Shown: one piece after another, positions 29,013 through 38,422 of the stretch
How the letters are laid out: every line of letters starts with the position of its first letter
Position numbering within the stretch: position 1 is the first letter of the stretch
NCBI GenBank assembly: GCA_009779935.1
Contig: WRAX01000009.1
Location: 1-64,000 of the forward strand
Source: Defluviitaleaceae bacterium
Lineage (GTDB): Bacteria; Bacillota; Clostridia; Lachnospirales; WRAX01
DNA: 64,000 nucleotides
Direction of reading: 5' to 3'
The notes under the pieces: generated by a model
Seen by the model: only the letters and a program-made list of their open reading frames with translations
Database searches by the model: none
What the model was told of the DNA's origin: nothing
Made by a program: the position numbers and the translations under genes

Positions 29013-32000
29013 ATGACAAAACGCAATTTTTTCAAAAGAATAACAGCGGGCTTTTTGGCGGCACTGTTTGTGCTGGCTTTAATACCGCCCGTGGAGGCTC
29101 GTGCAAACCCCCAAAACCCCGTGGAAGGTTTTGAAATTTCATCAGCCACAGGTGTTGGGCGCAATTACACACTTTCCATGTTTTGGACACGCCCATTGCC
29201 GCCCACGCCCACCATGCCGCCTGCCAACTACACAGGCACATGGGATACATGGAACAACCATTCCCCAAACTACGAAATTATGCGCTTTAATGCTACAAAC
29301 GCGGCCATTCCCGCAGGTTGGGGCGGTTGGGAGCAGCAAGGTGCCAACATTGCCTCGGGTGCTTCCGTTGTCACCCAATCCATCGCCCAAAATTTGATGC
29401 CGGGGCAGTTTTGGGCATATCAAATACGTGCATGGCATTCCCATTTGATGAATAACCCGGCAGGCACCATACCACCGCAGGTATGGCAACGGGTGGAAGG
29501 GCCCGCAAACCCCGACAATGCAGTGTATTTTATGACTGATTTGGAAGTGGAAGCTACAGGTCGTGGGCGGGATTTAACCATAACATGGACACGCCCCCAA
29601 TTTGGCGGCACAGACCCTTTTGACAGTTACCGTATTTACTATCAACTACGTGCCGGCGGCACATTACACCATGTGGATGTACCAACAGCCGCCCTTGAAG
29701 TTGTGGATGGCAGATACCAATTTATCATCGAAAATGCGGATGGCCTTGTGGCCGGGCGTGTGTTTACCGTGCGTGTGGAGCCACGCATTGGCAGTGACAC
29801 TCGTTTTACCCCATCATCCACCAGCCAAAGCGGCTTGACGGATGCTTTTGCCGCAAACAATAATGAAAAAAGACTAACCCATACCATGAACCATTTTACA
29901 GCAGACAATGTGTTTATCCAACCCGTGCTTAGCGGCTCGCCTGTGGGTATGAATTATTTATTGCTTTATTGGGGTGCGCCGGAAGGGGCGACCCATGTGC
30001 GCCTGCAACAGCAAGGTGTGGGTGGCGGCTGGACGGATATTGCAATTTTTGATGCACCTGCCGCCGGTAATTTGGATTATTTGCTTATAAACCGACCCGA
30101 TGTGGCAACCAACTTCCGTATTATCTTCTATATTGACGGGGAGCGGCAAGAGCCCCCCGAGGAGTGGACTTTTGACCCCGCCCTTGCACAGTTTATGCCA
30201 ACACGCCCCAATATTATTGAAACACAAACAGCAGAAGGGCCACCCCTTGGCATAACCGTAACTTGGGAAGCCTTTATGCGCCGCCCTTTTAATGCAGGGG
30301 AAGGTGCGCCCAACACCTGGTTTTTGGACCCTGATATTGTGTATGATATTTGGATAACCGATAATGCCGCTGCTTTTCAAGGCAATGTGCCAACCATCAC
30401 CCCGTTAGTGGAGGGAATGACGCAGGATCAAATTAACACATTCCTTGCCGCTGATAACGCATGGCGGCACACCTTTAACCAATTTAGGACAATTGATGAC
30501 ATTCTTGCGCCCATTGCGGCAAACCGTGTGTACTATATCCGCATTGTAGCAAGGCGCACAGTGCCTTATGAACAACAATCGGTTGCTGCATATGCTTCCC
30601 ATTTCATATTTGGGGAGGCGGTTGTAACCCCACCCGTAATGCCCCGCCCACCCCTGCGTGTGGAAAATGAAGGGCTGGATTATTTGGAGCTTGCTTGGGA
30701 AAATTGCTGGGTGGAGGCTTTTGAGGTGATAACTGACACCAGCGACCCCAATTGGCCGGGTATTTGGCATTCCGCTTTTGGTTTGCGCAACGGCACACTG
30801 GTTTTTGACGATGATGTGGTTGCGCCCAACCGTGTAACAATTAATCCGGGCGTAACAGCCCTGCACCCCTTGGGGGACGAGGCGGCAATACGTGCAGCTT
30901 TGGGTAGCAACCAAGTACCTTTGCGTACCCAGCGTTTGCCCCATCCTGCCACCATTTATCAGGTACACATACGCCCGTTAAGTGAGATTATAACCCAAAT
31001 TGAACCGCCAACGGGAGATTTGGAGGCGTTTATGTATGCCCTGCACCATGGTGGCGGCCCATGGCAAACCGTTACCTTGCAAACCGACGGCGAAGCGGGC
31101 GGGTGCCCAATAACCCTAACCACAACCCTTGAAGGACTTGAGCCCGATACCACCTATGCCATATTCTTCCGCCCTGTAAATGCGGCGGGGCAGGCATGGT
31201 GGCCAACCCTGATAATGGGAACAACAGGCAACGAACGCCCCGACCTGGATATTACACCCCCCGCCGCCTTCCTTGCCCCTTATGAGGAGGGGGATAGGTG
31301 GTTGGAATTTACCATGCGCCCATTTTCTGCTGATGGCTCTGTCACTTACGAATTTTGGATTTCCGAATTTGTTGACAGGGAAACGGCTTGGGAATTTGAG
31401 CCTAATACCGACCGTTCCCGCATGTTTACCTACCCCGGCGGCGGAACAAGCTTGCAACGGCGCATTTTCCACGCCGATGGACTATTCCCGGAAACCACTT
31501 ATTATATCTGGGTGCGCTCCATTGCCAGCGGTAGTGAGAATTACGCATGGTCCGCCCCGATTAGTATGACAACCCTACCTTTGATGCAGCCGCCACCACC
31601 CAGCGGATTGGGGCTTGCAGGCCCTTCCGAAGTTAATGTAATTAATTTGGAAAATGAATTGGAATTGTCCAGGGTGGGTAGTGACCATATGGTTATAGCC
31701 TGGTCACCTATCCGTGGTTTTCCCGGTATGCCTGATGATGTGCATCTGCCCCTTGAAGGCATTGAGGATGGGGCGATGGGCACAACAATCCTTGGCAGTC
31801 CTATGATTAATTTTGCTTATATGGTGCTTTTCCCTGATTTAACGCCAAATACAGCCTATTGGGTACGGGCGGCAACCATCCTTAGTGTACATCGTGATGG
31901 CATTGGAGGCGAAATTACAGAAAGGGTAGATTTTGTGGTGCAATTTGCCACAAACCCGGACTTTTTGGATGCAATTACCGTTTATGCAATGCCTGATGCG

Positions 32001-33281
32001 GAGGATATACGACACGGATTGCATACCCGTATGAACACTTCCGAATGGGCAGGGCCTATGATGTTTTGGACAAGCCGTGATGACGGGGAGTTTGACGGAG
32101 ATGTGATTGCGGAGCTTTTCCCATTGCCAAGCCGTGATTTTGAGATTATTTACAACCACGCAACCCAAACCCTAACATGGCGTTTCCGCTCCACGGGTGT
32201 GGGTGCGGATGGGCATCGGGATAATTTGGTGGACCAGCGTTTTATCAGCCGCTTGATACAGCAGCGGGTATTTGAATACACCATTGATATGACCCATTAC
32301 AACCACCTACCTGTGCGCAATAGGGTGGTGGAGTTGCCATACAGCATCATCACGGCTTTTGACCAGCGCGGCATTGATTTTAGGGTGATAGCAGGCAACA
32401 CCACCTACACATTCAGCTCCGGCTTTGCGCAAACACCGCAAAATGTAGGCTTTGGTGTGCCAAGCCGCTTGCGTATGTATATTAATGATGCGCCGGAGCC
32501 GCCCGGCCTTGGGGTTGGCAGGCATTATTTAACCACACCCCAAAGTGTTAGTGTTAGTGTGGCAAACCCCCATTCCACCATCAATTTAACAGCTTTGGCA
32601 ACACCTGTAACTGCCACCCACAGCATTAACCGCACTGCTGTTATGGACTACAATATCGGTGCATATGTGCGTAGCGGCGGCGATGTGGATTGGAGAAGGC
32701 AAGGTAGTGGTTTGGATGAAATTGCGGGCACAATATCCACATCCACCACCCGCCCGGCAACTTTTGCGGCAATTGCCACGGGCATACCGCAACCATTTGA
32801 AGCCACCCCTGGCGAGCGGGATGCTATGTATTTTGTAAACACCCAAATCACATTTACCGATATGGAGTGGTTTGTGCCGGAATTTGCCGTGGATGCGTGG
32901 CAAATAAACCGCATTATTGCGGCAATTGCCACAGGGGCAACCCATGCACCCATCAATATGCTGGATCCATTAACGGAGCAGGAAATGCACAGCCTTACCA
33001 ATGGACGGATGCTTGTGCCGGGCGGTGCCACCGTAGCAAGGGAGGATGCCCTTGCCGCCCTTGTGCGCCTTTACGAGGTGCGCACAGGCCGCCGTGTAGC
33101 AGGTGCCCCAACATTGCAAAGCACCAGCTTTGCAGATATTGCAACTGCCACACCCCAACTGCAACAAGCCATGCTAAATGCCGAAGCACTTGGGTTTATC
33201 AGTGGAACGACAGCAAACCCCCACGGCGAAATGCTCTGGGGTGACACTGTGTTGATTTTAGAAATAATTTTGCGTAATTAG
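29013..33281 (+). CDS. Large secreted protein with FN3-like modules and a C-terminal SLH-like region
   Basis: Signal peptide MTKRNFFKRITAGFLAALFVLALIPPVEARA; FN3-like repeats (LEPDTTYAIFFRPVNAAG, LFPETTYYIWVRSI); C-term AALVRLYEVRTGRRVAGAPTLQSTSFADI..LQQAMLNAEALGFISG. Confidence 0.75.
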   Translation: MTKRNFFKRITAGFLAALFVLALIPPVEARANPQNPVEGFEISSATGVGRNYTLSMFWTRPLPPTPTMPPANYTGTWDTWNNHSPNYEIMRFNATNAAIPAGWGGWEQQGANIASGASVVTQSIAQNLMPGQFWAYQIRAWHSHLMNNPAGTIPPQVWQRVEGPANPDNAVYFMTDLEVEATGRGRDLTITWTRPQFGGTDPFDSYRIYYQLRAGGTLHHVDVPTAALEVVDGRYQFIIENADGLVAGRVFTVRVEPRIGSDTRFTPSSTSQSGLTDAFAANNNEKRLTHTMNHFTADNVFIQPVLSGSPVGMNYLLLYWGAPEGATHVRLQQQGVGGGWTDIAIFDAPAAGNLDYLLINRPDVATNFRIIFYIDGERQEPPEEWTFDPALAQFMPTRPNIIETQTAEGPPLGITVTWEAFMRRPFNAGEGAPNTWFLDPDIVYDIWITDNAAAFQGNVPTITPLVEGMTQDQINTFLAADNAWRHTFNQFRTIDDILAPIAANRVYYIRIVARRTVPYEQQSVAAYASHFIFGEAVVTPPVMPRPPLRVENEGLDYLELAWENCWVEAFEVITDTSDPNWPGIWHSAFGLRNGTLVFDDDVVAPNRVTINPGVTALHPLGDEAAIRAALGSNQVPLRTQRLPHPATIYQVHIRPLSEIITQIEPPTGDLEAFMYALHHGGGPWQTVTLQTDGEAGGCPITLTTTLEGLEPDTTYAIFFRPVNAAGQAWWPTLIMGTTGNERPDLDITPPAAFLAPYEEGDRWLEFTMRPFSADGSVTYEFWISEFVDRETAWEFEPNTDRSRMFTYPGGGTSLQRRIFHADGLFPETTYYIWVRSIASGSENYAWSAPISMTTLPLMQPPPPSGLGLAGPSEVNVINLENELELSRVGSDHMVIAWSPIRGFPGMPDDVHLPLEGIEDGAMGTTILGSPMINFAYMVLFPDLTPNTAYWVRAATILSVHRDGIGGEITERVDFVVQFATNPDFLDAITVYAMPDAEDIRHGLHTRMNTSEWAGPMMFWTSRDDGEFDGDVIAELFPLPSRDFEIIYNHATQTLTWRFRSTGVGADGHRDNLVDQRFISRLIQQRVFEYTIDMTHYNHLPVRNRVVELPYSIITAFDQRGIDFRVIAGNTTYTFSSGFAQTPQNVGFGVPSRLRMYINDAPEPPGLGVGRHYLTTPQSVSVSVANPHSTINLTALATPVTATHSINRTAVMDYNIGAYVRSGGDVDWRRQGSGLDEIAGTISTSTTRPATFAAIATGIPQPFEATPGERDAMYFVNTQITFTDMEWFVPEFAVDAWQINRIIAAIATGATHAPINMLDPLTEQEMHSLTNGRMLVPGGATVAREDALAALVRLYEVRTGRRVAGAPTLQSTSFADIATATPQLQQAMLNAEALGFISGTTANPHGEMLWGDTVLILEIILRN

Positions 33282-33286
33282 TGTAG

Positions 33287-33342
33287 CACAATATAAAAAT
33301 ACCATTGCAGGTTTGTGCCCGCAATGGTATTTTTATATTGTG
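33287..33342. terminator. Long perfect hairpin, bidirectional terminator (CCATTGC-core family)
   Basis: CACAATATAAAAATACCATTGC / GCAATGGTATTTTTATATTGTG, 22 bp perfect with 12-nt loop. Confidence 0.85.
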
Positions 33343-33350
33343 ATCATTTA

Positions 33351-34778
33351 CTAGTCTGTGCGGATTGCCGCAAGGGCAGATATGCGTGTGGCACGCCTTG
33401 CCGGGAAAAAGCCTGATATAAGCCCGACAGCTACGGAAAATACAAAACCCAAGCCATACAACCACAATGGTATAAAACTGATATCACCTGCGGTTTGGGC
33501 GGGCATCCATGCCGGGGTGGTGGCAAAAAGTTCAAAATTTTCTACGCTGTTTAACCCGAAGGATATTAGGGCGGACATACCAAGCCCCAAAACACCGCCA
33601 ATCGCCCCGATCATGCTGGCTTCCAGCAGGAAAAGGCGGCGGATATCTTTAACGGTGGCACCGATAACCTTCATAACGCCGATTTCTTTTGTCCGCTCGT
33701 AAATAGACATTACCATGGTATTGGCTATGCCGATGGCGGATATGATAAGGGAAACAACGCCAATGGCAAGCAGCATATTTTGCAAATTGTCGGTGGTATC
33801 TTGCTGGGCTGTAACCCACATGGCTTCGTACCAAATTACATCCGGATTAATACCCATATCTTCCAAAGCGGCAACTGCCGGGCGCAAATCTGATGAAGAG
33901 TGTACCAAAAGAACTACTTGTCTATACCCTTCGTCACTAATTACCCCTACATTGCCCCATTGGTCCATCCAGATACCACCACCGCCTCCACCACCGCCTT
34001 GTTGCTCTTGCCAGCGTGCACGGTCGGCTTCTATGCGCTGCACCTGCGCAAGTGGCATAAATGCGGAATTAAGGGCTTCCCAGTCCATACCATCGCCGGG
34101 GTCCAGTATTCCTACACCATCAATTATGTAGGGGCGTATTGCACCGCCGCTACCCTGCCCGGGGGGTGCGCCGCCCGGGGGTTGTGGCTGCCCAAATTCC
34201 CAGCGGTAGGAGGCACGCAAGGGTAGGGATAACAGGTCAACAGTATTTTCCACCTGCATTGCCCCCATCATCCACCAGTTGCCGCCCCCTTGGTTGCGGG
34301 GGTTCATAAAACGGGAACGGGCTTGGGAGCCGAAGACAATGTGCAATTCCTCACTATCAGTTAGGTTGTGCCCTTCCATAACGGTAAGGCCTAATGGCTC
34401 CATAGCCTCCGGTTTTATGCCGATAACCGATAGGTGCTGTGCCACATACCGCCCGGACACAATGTTTAGGTTGCTGTGAAAAAAAGGCGTGGCAATTTCC
34501 ACATAAGGCAGGGCATTAATCCTTGCCACCACATCATCATCCAGCACAGCAATTTGTCCCGGCTGTGGGGACCAGTTTTGGTGGATATTTATCCGCAGGG
34601 CACGGTGCCCCATTGCGGCAATTTGTTGCTCAAAATTCATATTAACTGCAACACCAAGGCTTATCATAACAATTATACAGGTTGCACCAAAAATTACTGC
34701 AAGCACTGTTAAAAAGGTGCGCAACTTGCGCTTAAACAGGTTACGTATTGCCATGGTAAAAAGATCGGTTATTCGCAT
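33351..34778 (-). CDS. ABC transporter permease (MacB/FtsX type)
   Basis: N-term TM MAIRNLFKRKLRTFLTVLAVIFGATCIIVMISLGVA; C-term FtsX domain IGIANTMVMSIYERTKEIGVMKVIGA and PARRATRISALAAIR. Confidence 0.93.
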   Translation of the reverse strand: MRITDLFTMAIRNLFKRKLRTFLTVLAVIFGATCIIVMISLGVAVNMNFEQQIAAMGHRALRINIHQNWSPQPGQIAVLDDDVVARINALPYVEIATPFFHSNLNIVSGRYVAQHLSVIGIKPEAMEPLGLTVMEGHNLTDSEELHIVFGSQARSRFMNPRNQGGGNWWMMGAMQVENTVDLLSLPLRASYRWEFGQPQPPGGAPPGQGSGGAIRPYIIDGVGILDPGDGMDWEALNSAFMPLAQVQRIEADRARWQEQQGGGGGGGGIWMDQWGNVGVISDEGYRQVVLLVHSSSDLRPAVAALEDMGINPDVIWYEAMWVTAQQDTTDNLQNMLLAIGVVSLIISAIGIANTMVMSIYERTKEIGVMKVIGATVKDIRRLFLLEASMIGAIGGVLGLGMSALISFGLNSVENFELFATTPAWMPAQTAGDISFIPLWLYGLGFVFSVAVGLISGFFPARRATRISALAAIRTD

Positions 34779-34799
34779 GGGCTCACCCCCTGTTTAGAT

Positions 34800-37529
34800 T
34801 TAGAAATCATCATCGCCATCTTCAAACTGCCCTTTGCGCTTGATGTGGCGGCGGATTAGGAAGAATGTTAGCGCGGCGGCACCCACGGCACCCACAATAA
34901 TCAACACTATTACCCAAGTTTGCAGGCCTTCACCTTCCTCCGCCCAGGGGTCGCCCCAGGGGTCATCAAAATCACCCATGGGTGGCCTTCCAAAATCACC
35001 ACCAAAGTCGCCACCAAAATCACCGCCCATACCGCCCATTATGTTAACGATATAAGGTATGCGAATTTCGTGCGGCTCTGCCATGGCATCTTCAAAGGTA
35101 GCTATCATGTACAATGTGGTCATCCCGGGCATTTCCGGGGTTACAGAGCCCCAAAAGTGTCCAAAGTGGCCGGATTGGAAGTTACCAAAAATTTCATCAG
35201 CTTGGTTGGTGTTAAAACCTTCACCCTCAAAACGCACACGTAAGTTGTACAGGTTGGAGCGGCTGGTGTTATGCACATTAAAGCTAACGTGATGTGGGAA
35301 GTTCATCATCATATCAGCGGGAATGCCCGGGTCGCCTAAGTCCAGCCTTGCAATTTGGCGCACATTTACGCCAATATCCTCTGCCGCATCCAATTGTGCC
35401 GCATTGTCATCCTCATAATCAAAACGGAAGGATATTATGTGATTCATAGCTGTGGCATCCGGTATGGCGAAAAGGCGCAAATGATGGTCATAAGTGCCAC
35501 GGGGGCCAATTTCCTGTATATGGAAGGTGTTGGACGCACCAACGGGGGTAAACACCGCTGATGGTGTGGCCTGCTGGTTTGGCCCTGTGGCAACCCCCAT
35601 AACCTGCCATGTAATGCGGATATTGTGTACAGAGCGGGTGGGGTGGGTGTTTTGTATGGTTAAATACAAATCAAATTCACTATTTGCCATAACAACTAAT
35701 GGGTTTACAGTGTAATCGCTGATGATAATTCGGGGACGGGATTGGTTTTCCTCATCCTCATCCGGGGCGTAAACGGACATGCCTGTAAATTGCTCAAATG
35801 TCTGTCGCTCGCTGCCGTTATCATAGGCAAGGGTAAAGCCTATATTATGGAAGCGATTGGTTGCCGTTGCAGTGGGTGTAAAGGCAAATTCAAAAGTATG
35901 GGTTTGGCCCACTTCCAGTGTTTGTAGGTTTTGTATGCTGGCAAGGCTGTTTACAACACCGGCTTCCGGTGCAGCAGTAAGGCGTATGTTGCGGGCGGCT
36001 GCATCACCGTTGTTGGCAATGGTTACGGTAAACCTTGCTTGCTCGCCTGCCATAAATTGTGCCGTTGGGGATACAATGCTGATGATGCCCAGGCGGGCAA
36101 TATCACGCAATGCTTCATCATCGTCCGCAACCACATTCATGCCATTAAATTGTTGAAAACTACGATTCTCCCCGCCATTATGATATGCCAAAGTAAAACC
36201 TATGTTGTGGAAGCCGGATGTGGCAGCCATGGTTGGCGAAAAAACAAAGTCAAAAGTTTGGGAAGCCCCTGCAGCCAAAGTTAGTGCGGTGTGGATGGTT
36301 GGGGTGCGTGGCACAGTGCCGGCGGGCATGGATGCTGCGGCTGTTAATTGTATATTGCGGGCTTCGTGATTACCGTTGTTGGTGATAGTTACGCTAAATC
36401 TCCCCTCGTCACCGGGGGAAAAGTTGCCTGTTGGTGCAGTTATTGCCATATCCAAATGCGCCCGCTCGTTAGCCAACGCACCATCCGCTGTTATGGTAAC
36501 AAATTGGGGGATGGTGGCGGAAACTGCCTCACCCGCAGCATCATCATGGGTTAAAACCAAGTTGATGGAGCGGGAGCCGCTTTCCAAACTGCTGGGGCTG
36601 GTGAAGTTAAAAGTAACATCACGTGTGCCGCCTGCGGGGATGGAGCCTACAAAGCTGCTGGCGTTGCCAATAATCATTAAATGGGGCGCAAAACCACCGG
36701 CACTTAACTGTACATTGCGGGCTTCTGCCGCCGTAATGTTTTGCAGGGTTGCTGTTACGCTAAAACTTTGCCCGGGGGCAAGGTTTTGCTGGCTTACGGT
36801 AAAATTGGATACCACAACACGTGGCTCGTTGCTTTGCCCGTCCGACACACGGATTGGTAGGTTTACGGTGGCAAATTGCAAATCGTTGTTATTGTTGCGG
36901 AAGGAAAGCTCCACAGGGATGTTGGTTGGTGCAGGTGTACCCGTTATAGTTGCGTTTGGCGTGATGCGTAGCTGGATATCCCGTTGGGCATTGCCGCCAA
37001 GTGCAAAATTGGATGTGCCCACTGTTTCCACGGTAAAATTGGGGTTTGGGTTGGCACGGGGCAGCAAATTAACACTTTGTGCCGGATGCGCCGTTGTGTT
37101 GCGCAAGGTTGCGGTTACTGTTTGTGCTACACCGGGCACAAGCACAATTTCCGCATGCTGCATTAAGGTAAATGCGGCATTTTGCGCCGGTGCCGCCTGT
37201 ACGGTTACGGATACGTTGCGGCTGCCCACGACAGCGGGGTCGTCATCAGTTGCGGGTATAAAGTAGTGGACGGTTACAACAAAAGTGCGCCCGGCATGTT
37301 GGGCTTCGGTGTTTATGCCAAGCATATTGTTGCCCATGGGCACCACTTCAATTTCGCTTGAAAAAGCAGATGTTATTGTTGCGCCTGTGGGTGCGGCGGT
37401 GATTTCTGTAAATACGCCTGCAACAACGGTGTTTGCGTTTGCGTAAAAAACATTTGGTTGGATGGCAGGCATAGCCGCAAAAACCATAATAAAGGCCAGC
37501 AAACCCGCCAAAAATTTTCTCTTATTCAT
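34800..37529 (-). CDS. Secreted, C-terminally membrane-anchored protein with CARDB/NEW3-like repeats
   Basis: Signal peptide; repeated NNG..EARNIQLTA / FHNIGFTLAY units; GGDFGGDFGGDFG linker then TM TWVIVLIIVGAVGAAALTFFLIRRHIKRK. Confidence 0.75.
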   Translation of the reverse strand: MNKRKFLAGLLAFIMVFAAMPAIQPNVFYANANTVVAGVFTEITAAPTGATITSAFSSEIEVVPMGNNMLGINTEAQHAGRTFVVTVHYFIPATDDDPAVVGSRNVSVTVQAAPAQNAAFTLMQHAEIVLVPGVAQTVTATLRNTTAHPAQSVNLLPRANPNPNFTVETVGTSNFALGGNAQRDIQLRITPNATITGTPAPTNIPVELSFRNNNNDLQFATVNLPIRVSDGQSNEPRVVVSNFTVSQQNLAPGQSFSVTATLQNITAAEARNVQLSAGGFAPHLMIIGNASSFVGSIPAGGTRDVTFNFTSPSSLESGSRSINLVLTHDDAAGEAVSATIPQFVTITADGALANERAHLDMAITAPTGNFSPGDEGRFSVTITNNGNHEARNIQLTAAASMPAGTVPRTPTIHTALTLAAGASQTFDFVFSPTMAATSGFHNIGFTLAYHNGGENRSFQQFNGMNVVADDDEALRDIARLGIISIVSPTAQFMAGEQARFTVTIANNGDAAARNIRLTAAPEAGVVNSLASIQNLQTLEVGQTHTFEFAFTPTATATNRFHNIGFTLAYDNGSERQTFEQFTGMSVYAPDEDEENQSRPRIIISDYTVNPLVVMANSEFDLYLTIQNTHPTRSVHNIRITWQVMGVATGPNQQATPSAVFTPVGASNTFHIQEIGPRGTYDHHLRLFAIPDATAMNHIISFRFDYEDDNAAQLDAAEDIGVNVRQIARLDLGDPGIPADMMMNFPHHVSFNVHNTSRSNLYNLRVRFEGEGFNTNQADEIFGNFQSGHFGHFWGSVTPEMPGMTTLYMIATFEDAMAEPHEIRIPYIVNIMGGMGGDFGGDFGGDFGRPPMGDFDDPWGDPWAEEGEGLQTWVIVLIIVGAVGAAALTFFLIRRHIKRKGQFEDGDDDF

Positions 37530-38292
37530 TTATATCCCCCTCCGTTGGGCCGTCAATGTCAGCCCTTGCTTCATCAATACTTATCTTCTCGGCAACCACA
37601 TCATCAATTTTTTCGATTTTACCATCCCTTATGTGTATCACCTTGTCACAATATTTGGACAATTCCAAATTATGGGTAACAAGTATTAGGGTTTGGTTGT
37701 GGGTTTTTGCCATGCCCAAAATCAAATCCATCATTTCCTGGGTTGTTTTGGTGTCCAAATTACCTGTGGGCTCGTCTGCAAACACCACTTGGGGGTTGTT
37801 TACAAAGGCACGTGCTATACTTACACGTTGCTGTTGGCCGCCGCTCATCTCACTAGGTTTGTGGCGGTATCGCTTGCCAAGCCCCACTGCTTTTAGCATT
37901 TGGTGGGCTTTTTTATTGCGCACCCGCTTGGGTATTTTGCGGAAGATAAGCGGCAAAGTGGTGTTTTCCAATGCCGTAAGTGTGGGCATAAGGTTATAGG
38001 ATTGGAAAACAAAGCCAATGTACCGCTGGCGAAAGCTGGCAAGCTTTTTTTCACTCATCTTATGGATATTGTGCCCTTTGAAGACGATTTCGCCCTTGGT
38101 GGGTTTTTCCAAGCCCGCAATAATGTTAAGTAATGTGGATTTGCCCGAGCCCGATACGCCCAAAAGGCAGTAAACCTTACCCTTTTCAAATTCCAAACTA
38201 ACATCATCCAGTGCCACAACCCGCTCGCCGCCCGTTGGATAAACTTTTTGTACATTTTTTAGTTGTATAACAATTTCCGGCTTGTCGCTCAA
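37522..38292 (-). CDS. ABC transporter ATP-binding protein (MacB/LolD type)
   Basis: GVSGSGKST, MSGGQQQRVSIARAFVNNPQVVFADEPTGNLD; TTG start at 38292 behind GGGGGTGA. Confidence 0.93.
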   Translation of the reverse strand: MSDKPEIVIQLKNVQKVYPTGGERVVALDDVSLEFEKGKVYCLLGVSGSGKSTLLNIIAGLEKPTKGEIVFKGHNIHKMSEKKLASFRQRYIGFVFQSYNLMPTLTALENTTLPLIFRKIPKRVRNKKAHQMLKAVGLGKRYRHKPSEMSGGQQQRVSIARAFVNNPQVVFADEPTGNLDTKTTQEMMDLILGMAKTHNQTLILVTHNLELSKYCDKVIHIRDGKIEKIDDVVAEKISIDEARADIDGPTEGDINE

Positions 38293-38313
38293 TATATCAC
38301 CCCCTGTTTTTTG

Positions 38314-38347
38314 AAACACCATTGCGAGTGGGTTCGCAATGGTGTTT
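38314..38347. terminator. Hairpin, CCATTGC-core family
   Basis: AAACACCATTGCGA-gtgggt-TCGCAATGGTGTTT. Confidence 0.6.
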
Positions 38348-38422
38348 TGGTGTTTGCATATGGATTTGCCACAATGCCCCCCATAATGTATACGAGCATT
38401 GTGGCAAAAAAGTTTCATATTG

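Noticed and set aside
34960-35030. Short tandem repeat (accaccaaartcrccaccaaaatcaccg)
   Set aside because: Encodes the GGDF-repeat linker of the anchored protein; ordinary low-complexity coding repeat.
36376-37266. 296-aa plus-strand ORF
   Set aside because: Antisense shadow of the well-supported minus-strand repeat protein gene; composition not protein-like and no credible start signal.
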